Part shown: positions 46,864 to 55,809 of the stretch, one piece after another
Position numbering within the stretch: the first letter of the stretch is position 1
Layout of the letters: the number at the start of each line of letters is the position of its first letter
NCBI GenBank assembly: GCA_000309945.1
Contig: CM001633.1
Span: 5,321,174-5,385,173 of the forward strand
Reading direction: 5' to 3'
DNA length: 64,000 nucleotides
From: Leptolyngbyaceae cyanobacterium JSC-12
GTDB lineage: Bacteria > Cyanobacteriota > Cyanobacteriia > Leptolyngbyales > Leptolyngbyaceae
Notes under the pieces: model-generated
Seen by the model: the letters and a program-made list of their open reading frames with translations, nothing else
What the model was told of the DNA's origin: nothing
Databases searched by the model: none
Position numbers and translations under genes: made by a program

Positions 46864-48795
46864 ATGTGGAAAAAAGCCTTTGCCTTATTGCAGCAGATGG
46901 GCAAAGCCCTGATGTTGCCTGTATCGGTGCTTCCAGTAGCAGGTTTATTGCTAGGACTGGGTAATGCTCGCTTGATTGAATTGCAAAATCTAGCGAACGG
47001 CAAGATTGCCAATGCCACGTTTTGGTGGTTACCAGAATGGTTAGCTACCATCATGAAAGCGTCTGGAGATGCAATTTTTGCGGCACTGCCTCTGATTTTT
47101 GCGATCGCGGTTGCCATTGCCTATACCGGAAACGACGGGGCATCTGCCCTGGCAGCCACAGTGGGCTTTGTGGTGTTCATTGCGGCTCTGGGCGCAGTAG
47201 GCTTATCACGGGGATTTGTAACAGAAGACCAGGTCAAAACCTTAATCGAGCAGGGAAAAGAAACTCCAAACATCTGGATGAAACCAGTGTTAGGCATTAT
47301 GACACTGGATACAGGCGTATTTGGTGGATTAATCATTGGCTGTATTGCGGCTTACTTGTTCAATAAATTCTTTCGCATCAAACTTCCGCAATATCTGGGA
47401 TTTTTTGCCGGAAAGCGATCCGTTCCTATTATTACTGGGGTAGTAGCGATCGCAGTAGGGATGGGGATGAGTGTTGTTTGGCCACCGCTTGGTGGCGGGA
47501 TTAACCAATTTGCCAACACAGCGGCAAGTGGGGACAATATTCCCCTGGCGGCTGGAATCTATGCTGTGATTGAGCGATCGCTGATTCCCTTCGGGCTGCA
47601 CCACGTCTGGAATGTGCCTTTCTTCTTCCAGATCGGCTCCTTCACAGATCCCGTCACTGGACAACTGGTGCGAGGCGATATCAATCGTTTCTTTGCTGGC
47701 GACCCCGCGGCTGGGATCTTGGGCGGTAGCTATTGGTTCAAAATGTTTGGGCTTCCGGCTGGGGCAATGGCAATCTGGCATAGCGCGAAACCAAAGAACC
47801 GAGCTGCCACTGGCAGTTTAATGGTGTCCGCCGCCCTCACCTCTTTCCTCACGGGTATTACTGAACCTTTAGAATTTTCCTTCTTGTTTGTAGCACCGTT
47901 GCTTTATGCCATTCATGCCTTGATGGCTGGGGTCTGCGGGTTTCTGTTTACCTTCCTGGGTGGCAGAATGGGCTTCACGTTTTCACAAGGATTCATTGAT
48001 TTTATTTTGTTTAATCAACTCGGCAACTGGAACAGTCAACCCGGAGTATGGAAGCTGATTGTTGGCGGTGGAATTGTTGCTGCAGCAGTTTACTACTTTG
48101 TATTTCGCTTGGCAATCCGCACACTTGATCTCAAAACTCCAGGACGAGAAGCTGACGAAGCAGAAGCAGGTATTACGCCCACAACAGTCAGCACTGGGAC
48201 AGAACTTGCACGAGAACTAGTTCGTGCCTTTGGTGGTCGCCATAATATCGCTGTGCTGGATGCCTGCATTACTCGATTGCGAATTACCGTAAACGACAAA
48301 AGCAAAGTCAGCAAAGCTCGTCTCAAAGCATTGGGTGCTTCCGGGGTATTAGAAGTGGGAGACAGCGTGCAGGCAATTTTTGGTCCCCGTTCTGAAAACC
48401 TTAAAACAGATATGGCTGAATACTTACAAGTAGCTGGCTCCGAAGCTGATGAACCCTATCGAGCAGATCCAGCGGTTGCCGCTGCGGAGACAGAAGCGGC
48501 TGCAATATCAACGATACAACGCGATCTAAATGCGGCTAAAAAAATGCAAGCTGCGATCGCGGCGTTGGGCGGTTCAGCTAATATTTGGGAAGTCAATGAG
48601 ATTGCCCTGACCCGCTTACGACTCCAATTAGGGAATGGAAATATGGTGGATGAAGACGCTCTACGCGAGGCAGGAATTGAAGCAGTCATGCATCTTCCTG
48701 GTAATATTCTACATCTAATCGTCGGACTCAATGCTGACCAATATGCAGATGAAATAAAGAAGCAAATACTAAAAGCCGGAGTAGCAAGTCGATAA
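46864..48795 (+). CDS. ptsG: PTS glucose-type permease EIICB with extra EIIB-like domain
   Basis: A 643-residue membrane permease that takes up and phosphorylates a hexose. The start is ATG at 46864 ([20 protein letters not shown]); a GTG frame at 46795 would overlap the upstream gene. The EIIC domain closely resembles enterobacterial PtsG, with [56 protein letters not shown] and [20 protein letters not shown]; the LDLKTPGRE linker follows. EIIB-1 carries phospho-Cys468 in [13 protein letters not shown] second EIIB-like domain at about 548-643 has Ala581 in place of the Cys ([11 protein letters not shown]). Glucose is likely; N-acetylglucosamine cannot be excluded. Confidence 0.94.
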   Translation: MWKKAFALLQQMGKALMLPVSVLPVAGLLLGLGNARLIELQNLANGKIANATFWWLPEWLATIMKASGDAIFAALPLIFAIAVAIAYTGNDGASALAATVGFVVFIAALGAVGLSRGFVTEDQVKTLIEQGKETPNIWMKPVLGIMTLDTGVFGGLIIGCIAAYLFNKFFRIKLPQYLGFFAGKRSVPIITGVVAIAVGMGMSVVWPPLGGGINQFANTAASGDNIPLAAGIYAVIERSLIPFGLHHVWNVPFFFQIGSFTDPVTGQLVRGDINRFFAGDPAAGILGGSYWFKMFGLPAGAMAIWHSAKPKNRAATGSLMVSAALTSFLTGITEPLEFSFLFVAPLLYAIHALMAGVCGFLFTFLGGRMGFTFSQGFIDFILFNQLGNWNSQPGVWKLIVGGGIVAAAVYYFVFRLAIRTLDLKTPGREADEAEAGITPTTVSTGTELARELVRAFGGRHNIAVLDACITRLRITVNDKSKVSKARLKALGASGVLEVGDSVQAIFGPRSENLKTDMAEYLQVAGSEADEPYRADPAVAAAETEAAAISTIQRDLNAAKKMQAAIAALGGSANIWEVNEIALTRLRLQLGNGNMVDEDALREAGIEAVMHLPGNILHLIVGLNADQYADEIKKQILKAGVASR

Positions 48796-49091
48796 ATTTT
48801 CCAAAATCAGTCCTTTCTCCATACAATTCCCTATCTCCTCCAACCTAATTTAGAGCACAGTCTACTAAAAGGCTCTACCTCAAGGAGGAGTTTTGTTTTT
48901 TCTGAAACAGGATTAATTTCAATCCAGAGAGTGATCAAGCATTCACAACATTTTAGGTAAAACAGTTACATGAGCTTGAAAGAGATTTTAGGAAAGAAAG
49001 AGTCTGTTTGCTAAACAACACTTGAAGTGAACTGTCTTATTACTAAAGTCTAACCTTGTTCCGCATTTACACCCAACATTGGAGAATTAAG

Positions 49092-49442
49092 ATGGTAATC
49101 ACTCATTTGCTACGACCCGTTCGTTTTCTAGTCATCGCCTTTGCCTGCGCCTTGCTATTTTTCTCCAGTGCATTCCCCGCAACGGCAGCCAATACAACCT
49201 CTCCAAGTAAACCTTCGGAAGGTGAAACTCAACTCAAGAAAATTTATGACGAGTCAGAGAAGGTTCTTGACTCTGGCTTGGATTCTATTGAAGAAATTTC
49301 AAAGCGTGCCCAGCGCGGCATTAACGAAGTTCAGGGTAGTGCTGATATGGGTAAGATGAGCACCCCTGAAAACTCACAAGATGCAACCACGTTTAAAGAT
49401 CAGGTGAAAAGAGTTTTAGACAAAGTGACCCCCAATAGCTAG
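49092..49442 (+). CDS. Small exported protein, resembles low-temperature-induced protein
   Basis: A 116-residue protein. The signal peptide VRFLVIAFACALLFFSSAFP ends ATAA. The mature part is polar and helical (SEGETQLKKIYDESEKVLDS; IEEISKRAQRGINEVQGSAD; MSTPENSQDATTFKDQVKRV). The blocks NEVQGSADMGKMSTPENS recall cyanobacterial proteins annotated as low-temperature-induced; I am not certain of that name. ATG at 49092 with GGAG at 49081; an in-frame TTG at 49056 is rejected. A 51-bp tandem repeat starts 14 bases after its stop. Confidence 0.7.
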   Translation: MVITHLLRPVRFLVIAFACALLFFSSAFPATAANTTSPSKPSEGETQLKKIYDESEKVLDSGLDSIEEISKRAQRGINEVQGSADMGKMSTPENSQDATTFKDQVKRVLDKVTPNS

Positions 49443-49455
49443 TCACAGCAACGCT

Positions 49456-49557
49456 TCAAAATAGATCTGTCTGTATTTGCAAGGGAATTTTACGAAGTGC
49501 ATTACCTCAAAATAGATTTGTCTGTATTTGCAAGGGAATTTTACGAAGTGCATTACC
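49456..49557. repeat. Tandem duplication of a 51-bp unit
   Basis: Units 49456-49506 and 49507-49557 differ at one base (C or T at unit position 12). The unit begins TCAAAATAGAT and ends GAAGTGCATTACC. Only two copies; no coding frame. Confidence 0.97.
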
Positions 49558-49642
49558 ACGTATAAGCTGCTGCGAGTCTAGACTCTTATCAAATAAAGTC
49601 GGATTAACAGTACTCCCTTGGATGTAAAAAGTTGCATATGGC

Positions 49643-49677
49643 AGAGCGACAGATTGTACAAATCTGTCGCTCTTTTA
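49643..49677. terminator. Strong intrinsic terminator
   Basis: A 13-bp perfect stem AGAGCGACAGATT (49643-49655) / AATCTGTCGCTCT (49661-49673), loop of five, then TTTT. It serves the small exported-protein gene and may also stop minus-strand transcripts from pgk. Confidence 0.88.
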
Positions 49678-49799
49678 GTAAAGGAGTAAACCTGTGGATA
49701 AGGTTAATCATCTAAGCCAAACTCGTAACCGTTTTGGGAGAGAGATTTAGGCTGAGAACCTATGTGTCACAACAGGTGCCAGATTAATAATTGATGACT

Positions 49800-51032
49800 T
49801 TAAGCATCGTTCAACGCAGCAATTCCGGGCAGAACTTTTCCTTCCAATAATTCCAGGCTGGCACCGCCACCCGTAGAAATGTGGCTCATCTGGTCAGCCA
49901 GCCCTGCTTTTTCTACGGCGGCTACAGAATCTCCCCCCCCGATGATGGTTGTGGTTCCGGTCTTCGTAAGTCCTGCTAGGGTTTGAGCAATTCCTAGCGT
50001 ACCTGCAGCAAATTTGTCAAACTCAAACACGCCCATTGGACCATTCCAAATTACAGTTTTGCAATCTGCCAGGGCTGCCTGGAAGACTTTGACAGAGTCT
50101 GGACCAATATCCAACCCCATCCAGCCATCGGGAATCGCTTCAACACTCACCGTTTGAGCATTAGCATCAGCTGCAAAATTATCAGCTACTACTACATCTG
50201 TGGGTAACAGTAGTTCTACGCCCTTCTCCTTTGCCTTTGCTTCTAGAGTCTTCGCGAGTTCCAGAAATTCATCTTCCACCAGTGATTTGCCAACGCTGAG
50301 TCCCCGTGCTTTGTAGAAGGTGAAAATCATGCCACCACCAATAAATAGCTTGTTCACCTTTTCCAAGAGGGTTTCGATCACAGTAATTTTACTGGACACT
50401 TTAGAGCCACCAATAATTGCTGCCAGAGGGCGCTGTGGCTCTTCGATCGCGCTTTGCAGATACTTGAGTTCCTTTTCAATCAAAAACCCAGCCACCGCTG
50501 GACTGAGAAACTTAGTGACCCCTTCTGTTGAGGCGTGAGCACGGTGAGCCGTTCCAAATGCATCATTGACATATAGATCTGCATTAGCAGCCAGTTTTTG
50601 TGCAAATTCTGGGTTGTTTTTCTCCTCTTCTGGATAAAAGCGCACATTTTCCAACAGTAAGACATCACCGTTGTTCAAACTGCTGACTTTGGCAGCTACT
50701 GTATCTCCAATACAATCTTCTACAAAGCCAACAGGCTTACCCAAAACCTCTTCCAACCGCTTAGCCACAGGCAGCAAGCTGTTTCCTTGCCGCACAATAG
50801 TGATTTCTCCAGTTTCCTTATTCTTTTTAATCGGACGACCCAAGTGGCTCGCTAAAATTACCTTGGCACCTTTGGAGGTCAGGTCTTGAATCGTGGGAAG
50901 GGCTGCCCGAATTCGAGTGTCGTCTGTAATGTTGCCTTGTTCATCAAACGGGACATTAAAATCTACCCGGACAAACACTCGCTTGCCAGTTAAATCAGCA
51001 GCCGATAAGTTTGCTACAGTCTTTTTGGACAC
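49800..51032 (-). CDS. pgk: Phosphoglycerate kinase
   Basis: Cytosolic enzyme of glycolysis and the Calvin cycle. GTG start at 51032, with AGGAGG at 51041-51046 (minus strand) 8 bases before it. Seen: [74 protein letters not shown], and [17 protein letters not shown] with [13 protein letters not shown] (nucleotide site). At 410 residues it is about 10 longer than usual; the extra residues fall in the loop after LGRP ([17 protein letters not shown]). A universal stress gene starts divergently. Confidence 0.98.
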   Translation of the reverse strand: MSKKTVANLSAADLTGKRVFVRVDFNVPFDEQGNITDDTRIRAALPTIQDLTSKGAKVILASHLGRPIKKNKETGEITIVRQGNSLLPVAKRLEEVLGKPVGFVEDCIGDTVAAKVSSLNNGDVLLLENVRFYPEEEKNNPEFAQKLAANADLYVNDAFGTAHRAHASTEGVTKFLSPAVAGFLIEKELKYLQSAIEEPQRPLAAIIGGSKVSSKITVIETLLEKVNKLFIGGGMIFTFYKARGLSVGKSLVEDEFLELAKTLEAKAKEKGVELLLPTDVVVADNFAADANAQTVSVEAIPDGWMGLDIGPDSVKVFQAALADCKTVIWNGPMGVFEFDKFAAGTLGIAQTLAGLTKTGTTTIIGGGDSVAAVEKAGLADQMSHISTGGGASLELLEGKVLPGIAALNDA

Positions 51033-51181
51033 CGAACCAACCTCCTAATAAGTCTTTTTACCTATTCTCCTATTCTTCCATGATTTGGGCATCTAGAAGA
51101 ATTAATGATTTGTGAATCCTGGATGGGGGATAGTGAATGGTAGATAGTTTGAGGGTTGAGAGTTAAGTGGAGATAACACGA

Positions 51182-51583
51182 ATGTTTCAAACAGTCCTGT
51201 TTCCCATTGATCAAAGCCGCGAGTCTCGTCAAGCTGTTGAGACAGTGGCAAAACTGGTGAAAGTTCATTCCAGCCGACTGGTGATCCTATCGGTAGTAGA
51301 AACACCGGAAAAAGGAGTTCCAGACGTTATGACTTCGCCAGAAGCGATCGCGGAGTTGCTGCAAACCGCAAAAACGCTGTTTTCTGAACAAGGGATTGAA
51401 GCAGAAGCAATTGAACGGGAGGGGAAACCCGCTTTTACCATCTGTGATGTGGCAGATGAGATTGCTGCTGACCTGATTGTGATGGGCTGTCGCGGCATTG
51501 GGCTTACTGAGGAGGGTGCCGCGGATAGCGTCACAAATCGCGTGATTAATCTTTCTCCCTGTCCAGTGCTGATTGTGCCTTAA
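51182..51583 (+). CDS. Universal stress protein, UspA family
   Basis: A 133-residue single-domain stress protein starting MFQTVLFPIDQSRESRQAVE, where Asp10 is the conserved UspA aspartate. The late nucleotide motif, MGCRGIGLTEEGAADSVTNR, keeps G-x2-G and a following S/N pair, so ATP binding is possible. The chain ends NLSPCPVLIVP. GGAG at 51168-51171 supports the ATG at 51182 over an in-frame GTG at 51167. Cytosolic; exact role unknown. It ends 11 bases before the convergent WD40 gene. Confidence 0.92.
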   Translation: MFQTVLFPIDQSRESRQAVETVAKLVKVHSSRLVILSVVETPEKGVPDVMTSPEAIAELLQTAKTLFSEQGIEAEAIEREGKPAFTICDVADEIAADLIVMGCRGIGLTEEGAADSVTNRVINLSPCPVLIVP

Positions 51584-51594
51584 TCCAGAATGCC

Positions 51595-52665
51595 CTAACG
51601 TCTGCTAAACCCCTTGCCGGAGGATGGTTGTGCCCAGATGAGCAGTTCACCGTTTTGACCACCTGCGGCAAGCAGATGTCCCTGGGGATGCCAGGAGAGG
51701 CACGAGAAGCCGTTGGGGGCACCATCTAATACCTGGATTAGTTGTTCGGCATTGCGCCACAAACAAACCCATCCATCTTCAGCAGCCGAAGCTAAAAGCA
51801 GCGTACTTGGCTGGAATGCGATCGCCTGGATGGTTCCTTCATGGGCTTCTAGAACCTGGTTTGCCCACCCAACCAATTCATCAGCGTCTCGTTCCCACAC
51901 CACAATTGCAGCAGCACTACAGGAGGCTAACCGTGATGAGCCAATCTGGGTAACAGGCTGCGACCAAGCAAGCTGGCGCACTTTCCCAGGAAAACCTCGC
52001 ATTATCCAGGGATTGTCAGACAGTTTCCATTCCACCACTGCTAACGTGCCATCCAGATTGCCATTGGCGAGGTATTGCCCATCGCATGACCAGGCGATCG
52101 CTACAGTGGCAGTCGGAAATTCTAGCATTTTGGGGTCATTATTCCAGGCGTTGGCATTCCAGACTCGTGCCCCTTGATAACCACACACAGCCAACCATTT
52201 GCCCTGGGGATGCCAATCTAACCCCAACACTGAGGAAGCTTCAAAGTTAACAGTCGTTTCAACACTGTTGGATTTCGCTTCCCACACCTGCCCATAACGA
52301 CCCAGACTAAACGCCAGATGCTCGGTCACCGGACTCCATGCCATCCGATCCACCCATGCAGGCTTATTTTCCAGAGTCGCAATGACTTCTAGAGTGGTAG
52401 ACGTAATTTGCCAGATCTTGACTGAGCCATCCTGCCCACCTGCTGCCACAAACCGCCCATTGTGGGACACGGCAAGACAGTCGATTGACTGCCCAGTTGC
52501 CGCTTGGAGCAAGATTGTCTCTGCTGTGCCAGTTGGCAACACCATCACTTCTCCTGCCGCAGATGAGGCAGCCAGAAACTTCCCGTTGGGTAACCAGGCG
52601 ATCGCAGTGACGTAATCTGACAACTCCCCACGCCAGATGGGCTGAAATTCTTGCCAATTTGCCAT
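51595..52665 (-). CDS. WD40-repeat protein coupled to the COG0523 GTPase
   Basis: A 356-residue beta-propeller of about seven repeats. Repeat hallmarks: VTAIAWLPNGKFLAASSAAG, IDCLAVSHNGRFVAAGGQDG followed by SVKIWQI, LGLDWHPQGKWLAVCGYQGA, AIAWSCDGQYLANGNLDGTL, IQAIAFQPSTLLLASAAEDG and CLSWHPQGHLLAAGGQNGEL. No other domain or membrane segment. The start ATG shares its A with the TGA of the upstream GTPase gene (TGATG), so translation is coupled and the two proteins are probably made in a fixed ratio. It is likely a scaffold for the metallochaperone; no direct evidence. Confidence 0.9.
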   Translation of the reverse strand: MANWQEFQPIWRGELSDYVTAIAWLPNGKFLAASSAAGEVMVLPTGTAETILLQAATGQSIDCLAVSHNGRFVAAGGQDGSVKIWQITSTTLEVIATLENKPAWVDRMAWSPVTEHLAFSLGRYGQVWEAKSNSVETTVNFEASSVLGLDWHPQGKWLAVCGYQGARVWNANAWNNDPKMLEFPTATVAIAWSCDGQYLANGNLDGTLAVVEWKLSDNPWIMRGFPGKVRQLAWSQPVTQIGSSRLASCSAAAIVVWERDADELVGWANQVLEAHEGTIQAIAFQPSTLLLASAAEDGWVCLWRNAEQLIQVLDGAPNGFSCLSWHPQGHLLAAGGQNGELLIWAQPSSGKGFSRR

Positions 52666-53636
52666 CACACCAAACACGCCCGAAAATCTGCTCTCAACTT
52701 GGCTTCATCCAGATTGCGCCCAATGAAGACCAGTTCATTCTTGCGCTCCGCATCCGACTTCCAGGGGCGATCACGCCTCCCATCAAACAACATATGCACC
52801 CCCTGGAACACAAAGCGGCAGTCTTCTCCAGCAATATTAAGAATACCTTTCATTCGGAAAATGTCAGGTCCCCGCGTTTGCAAAAGCTCTCCTAGCCAGG
52901 TATTTAGCTTGTTGCCATCTAACGCCCCCTGCTCAACCAATGCAATCGAAAAGACACTCTCATCATGCTCATGCGCTGATTCATTCAAGAACTCAGGGTC
53001 GATTTCCAGTGCTCGATTTAAATCAAACGCCTGCACCCCCAAAATCGCCTCCATTGCAACCTGAGCATTACGAGTGCGATAGATTTTCGTCATCACATTC
53101 ATGTTGCGGATGCGTTGTTCCAGTTCATCCAGTTCCTGCGGCGTAACCAGATCAATTTTGTTTAACAAAATCACATCTGCAAAGGCTATCTGCTCCTGTA
53201 CCTCATCTGCTTCCCAGTGTTGCCAGATGTGTTTCGCATCTACAACCGTTACCACTGCATCCAGACTGGTTTGCGTCTGCACATCTTCATCCATGAAAAA
53301 GGTCTGAATTACAGGAGCCGGATCTGCTAACCCAGTTGTTTCAATCACTAAATGATCAAACTTATCGCGCCGTTTCATCAAATTGCTAATAATGCGGATC
53401 AAGTCACCCCGCACGGTACAACAGATACAACCATTATTCATTTCAAAGATTTCTTCATCCACATCAATCACCAGTTGGTTATCAATGCCTACTTCCCCAA
53501 ACTCGTTTACGATTACGGCAACCTTCTTTCCATGTTCATAAGTCAGGATGCGGTTCAAGAGCGTTGTTTTTCCTGCTCCCAGATATCCGGTTAACACAGT
53601 GACTGGAATAGAATTACTGACTTCGGCTGTGACCAT
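52665..53636 (-). CDS. COG0523 (CobW/ZNG1-like) metal-chaperone GTPase
   Basis: A G3E-family GTPase of 323 residues that hands metal ions, usually zinc, to client enzymes. Walker [10 protein letters not shown] is at residues 17-25, the metal motif Cys70-Ile-Cys72-Cys73 in [21 protein letters not shown] (G3) and LLNKIDLV (NKxD). The C-terminal CobW_C domain has [17 protein letters not shown]. The hallmark CxCC motif is intact. A Zur-like operator overlaps the promoter at 53655-53676, which favours zinc over cobalt. First gene of an operon with the WD40 gene. Confidence 0.93.
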   Translation of the reverse strand: MVTAEVSNSIPVTVLTGYLGAGKTTLLNRILTYEHGKKVAVIVNEFGEVGIDNQLVIDVDEEIFEMNNGCICCTVRGDLIRIISNLMKRRDKFDHLVIETTGLADPAPVIQTFFMDEDVQTQTSLDAVVTVVDAKHIWQHWEADEVQEQIAFADVILLNKIDLVTPQELDELEQRIRNMNVMTKIYRTRNAQVAMEAILGVQAFDLNRALEIDPEFLNESAHEHDESVFSIALVEQGALDGNKLNTWLGELLQTRGPDIFRMKGILNIAGEDCRFVFQGVHMLFDGRRDRPWKSDAERKNELVFIGRNLDEAKLRADFRACLV

Positions 53637-53654
53637 ACCAATGCCTGCCTGGAG

Positions 53655-53676
53655 TGATAATGGTTCTCACATTATA
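53655..53676 (-). promoter_or_regulatory. Promoter with Zur-like operator for the COG0523-WD40 operon
   Basis: On the minus strand a TATAAT -10 box (complement of 53671-53676) is followed at once by a 15-base imperfect palindrome whose plus-strand sequence is TGATAATGGTTCTCA (53655-53669). The outer TGA/TCA and inner AA/TT match the TGATAATnATTATCA style of cyanobacterial zinc-repressor boxes. The site covers the expected transcription start, so binding would block initiation. Zur itself is not in the window. Confidence 0.6.
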
Positions 53677-54005
53677 CTGAGGCACTTCTAAAAACCAGTC
53701 GATGAAAGTTCTTTGCTCAGATAGTTTTGACCAACGTGTCTACATTGGTCATCTTTACAAACAATTCAAATTTTTATGACAAGAAAAGCCAGAAACAGGG
53801 AAAACTGTTCTGTAAGATATATTAAGTCTTGTGACAGTTTTACAGTCTCAAGCGCTTCAGCAGCAGCATTATTGTCCATCCTGGATTATCCCAGTTTTAC
53901 TTGAAGAAGTGGAGGGGAGTCATACGATTGGTTTTTGAAATCCTGTTTACCATTCCTCAAATCACACAAACTTTTGTAACCTTACATCCCAGCAAAGGCG
54001 AGTCT

Positions 54006-54206
54006 ATGGATCTCAGAACTGCTCAATTAACTCAATTTCTCAAAGAAGAGTTAGCTGTTCCAGCAGACTCAATTCCACAAGTTCTGGAACAATGCAAAAA
54101 CCTTAATCGGTTGCCAGTTGTATTATGGCAAAAGAAATTAGTAACCCTGGCTCAATTGGATCGTTTATTTATTTGGTTAGAACGGTTTTCCACGCAGGTT
54201 GCTTAA
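54006..54206 (+). CDS. DUF2949 protein, 66 aa
   Basis: A small cyanobacterial protein starting MDLRTAQLTQFLKEELAVPA; further blocks LPVVLWQKKLVTLAQLDRLF and IWLERF are the DUF2949 pattern, three amphipathic helices ending in a conserved LDxLFxWLE. The ATG at 54006 is chosen; the frame is open to 53901 but that part is not conserved-looking. No signal or membrane segment. Function unknown. The 360-bp gap before it holds the divergent promoter of the COG0523 gene. Confidence 0.8.
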   Translation: MDLRTAQLTQFLKEELAVPADSIPQVLEQCKNLNRLPVVLWQKKLVTLAQLDRLFIWLERFSTQVA

Positions 54207-54441
54207 AATCAATTCTGGAACCTGACTTTAATTGATTTCACATCCGCTTCACATCGATTCCAGTTGTGGTTCAAAAGTTTTTGCCAACTCTGCAAAGAAT
54301 CTAGTGGGCGATCGCAGTAATCGCCCATTAAATCTGCCTTGCTGACTGACGATCGCGATATTTCCTGTAGCAGCAGTTATGATAATGATCTTCGAAAGCA
54401 TGTCCTCAAGCCCGCTGTGATTTCCATGAGGAAAGCAAGCC

Positions 54442-54726
54442 ATGAGCAAGGAAAGTAAACGCAAGAAAACTGGGTGGTGGCTACCTGCCATCATCCTTTT
54501 AATTTTGACGGCGGCGGGTATTCGGTATGTCATCCCTTCAGAATGGTGGTTTAGTCTGTTTAACCGCCAACGTAATTCCTTCCAGCCAATCAATACAGGT
54601 GTCAGTATCCAGGTTTCTGCCACGAACGCAGAAAGCGTCCCAGTTGACAAAGCCTCACCCAGCCCAGGAGGGGGAGATCGGGAAACAGAAACAAGCAACC
54701 CAAGTCGACCACGGCGAATGTGGTGA
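54442..54726 (+). CDS. Single-pass membrane protein, 94 aa, unknown
   Basis: Basic N-terminus MSKESKRKKTG, one membrane helix WWLPAIILLILTAAGIRYVI, then a polar, Ser/Pro-rich tail (VPVDKASPSPGGGDRETETS). GAGGAA at 54428-54433 gives a good ribosome site for the ATG. N-in topology is expected from the charges. No family known. A 166-codon antisense frame (54249-54749) covers it but lacks protein character. Confidence 0.6.
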   Translation: MSKESKRKKTGWWLPAIILLILTAAGIRYVIPSEWWFSLFNRQRNSFQPINTGVSIQVSATNAESVPVDKASPSPGGGDRETETSNPSRPRRMW

Positions 54727-55036
54727 AAAACCAATTCATCGAACCTCATGATTGTGAACTAAATGTAAAGTGGAACTGCGCAAAAACTTAAACAAATCCA
54801 CGCGAATTCCTGAAGCGATGTAAAGGTTACGCGAAGTTGCTTCCCAGGCAGTTGCCATCCTCTGCCAGCCTGTTGTTTATTCTACGTAGTCATACTGATT
54901 CACCCTTTAGAGGGATGAAGCTTTTGCTAGATAGCCCCCTTGAATCCAATGTATTAAAGCTGCATCAGGGTTTAAGTGTTGATAACGTTGGAGATTTTTG
55001 GTCGTTGCGCAGTTGTAGAGTTCTATTTAGGTATTC
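54727..55036. other. Intergenic region
   Basis: About 310 bases before the FHA gene. A 68-codon frame at 54837 has no ribosome site. Nothing else recognised; it presumably holds the FHA gene promoter. Confidence 0.35.
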
Positions 55037-55579
55037 ATGTTGAATTTGAAGCCTTCTGGTTTAATTGACCAGCGAACTATCACCTTCTTAAAAGAAAACC
55101 CAGCCCTTTCCGAAACGTTGATTGCTGAACTTGGTGACAACATCAGTCAGGTTTCAACCATCATCGAACCAATCCTGGAAGCTCCCAAGCGCTGTGAAGC
55201 AAGTCTGTATTACATTCAGGCGGTTGCTACTGGGCGATCTGCATTTTTGACAACCAATTTGCCAGATTTTCACGAAACGCATGTTTCGGAAGTTGCCGCA
55301 AACTGGCTGGTTGGACGAAGTAATAATTGCGCGATCGCTGTTTTAGATCGCTCTGTGTCCCGTTGTCACGCTTTGATTGGACATAATCCTGGCAAAGGCT
55401 TCTACATCAAAGACCTGGGAAGCAGCAATGGTACATTCGTTAATCGTTCAAGGTTAAAGCCTTTGGATCAACACTTCTTGAGCGATGGAGATTTATTAGA
55501 GTTCAGCAAATTCCGTGTTGAGTTTTTTATATCAGGCTGGAATGTGAAAACGATTTCATTACAAGATACCCAAGGCTAA
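55037..55579 (+). CDS. FHA-domain protein, 180 aa
   Basis: Residues 1-75 are helical with no known domain (FLKENPALSETLIAELGDNI; EAPKRCEASLYYIQAVATGR). Residues about 85-170 form a phosphothreonine-binding FHA domain: WLVGRSNNCAIAVLDRSVSR with the Gly-Arg and Ser-Arg pocket residues, CHALIGHNPGKGFYIKDLGS, and SNGTFVNRSRL with the Asn that reads the peptide backbone. All key residues are present. A probable adaptor of Ser/Thr-kinase signalling. A degenerate hairpin repeat follows the gene. Confidence 0.92.
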   Translation: MLNLKPSGLIDQRTITFLKENPALSETLIAELGDNISQVSTIIEPILEAPKRCEASLYYIQAVATGRSAFLTTNLPDFHETHVSEVAANWLVGRSNNCAIAVLDRSVSRCHALIGHNPGKGFYIKDLGSSNGTFVNRSRLKPLDQHFLSDGDLLEFSKFRVEFFISGWNVKTISLQDTQG

Positions 55580-55604
55580 ATCACATCCAACCTGAAAACT
55601 GCAG

Positions 55605-55648
55605 GCTTCTCTAGGAAAAACTACGGACATGAACGTAGACAAAGTCTA
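55605..55648. repeat. Hairpin repeat family, copy 4, behind the FHA gene
   Basis: TCTCTAGGAAAAACTACGGA followed by CATGAACGTAGACAAAG aligns with the complement of copy 2 at 21798-21866. Degenerate, so its membership is less sure than the others. Confidence 0.45.
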
Positions 55649-55720
55649 ATTGCGATCGCTGAAGGCTGTTTGACAAGAACCACTCTCTTAACCTTGTTCA
55701 ACGAATATTCAGATCTTTTC

Positions 55721-55809
55721 AACATCCGTTTCAAGCATCTTTCAACCCAGTTTGCTTTAGATTTGCATGGGTTTCATGGAGCATATAAGGTTCACGCATT
55801 TCCAAAGTT
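55721..55809 (+). repeat. 89-bp direct repeat, left of the IS1 element
   Basis: Bases 55721-55809 are repeated at 56662-56750 with one change (C at 55795, T at 56736). It ends flush with the first base of the IS1-family element. Confidence 0.97.

Noticed and set aside
49456-49557. Possible start of a CRISPR array
   Set aside because: Only two directly adjacent units with no spacer between them; a tandem duplication, not repeat-spacer structure.
54249-54749. A 166-codon minus-strand open frame
   Set aside because: It covers the 94-residue membrane protein gene, which has a good ribosome site and a clear membrane helix; the antisense translation has no domain or composition of a real protein.
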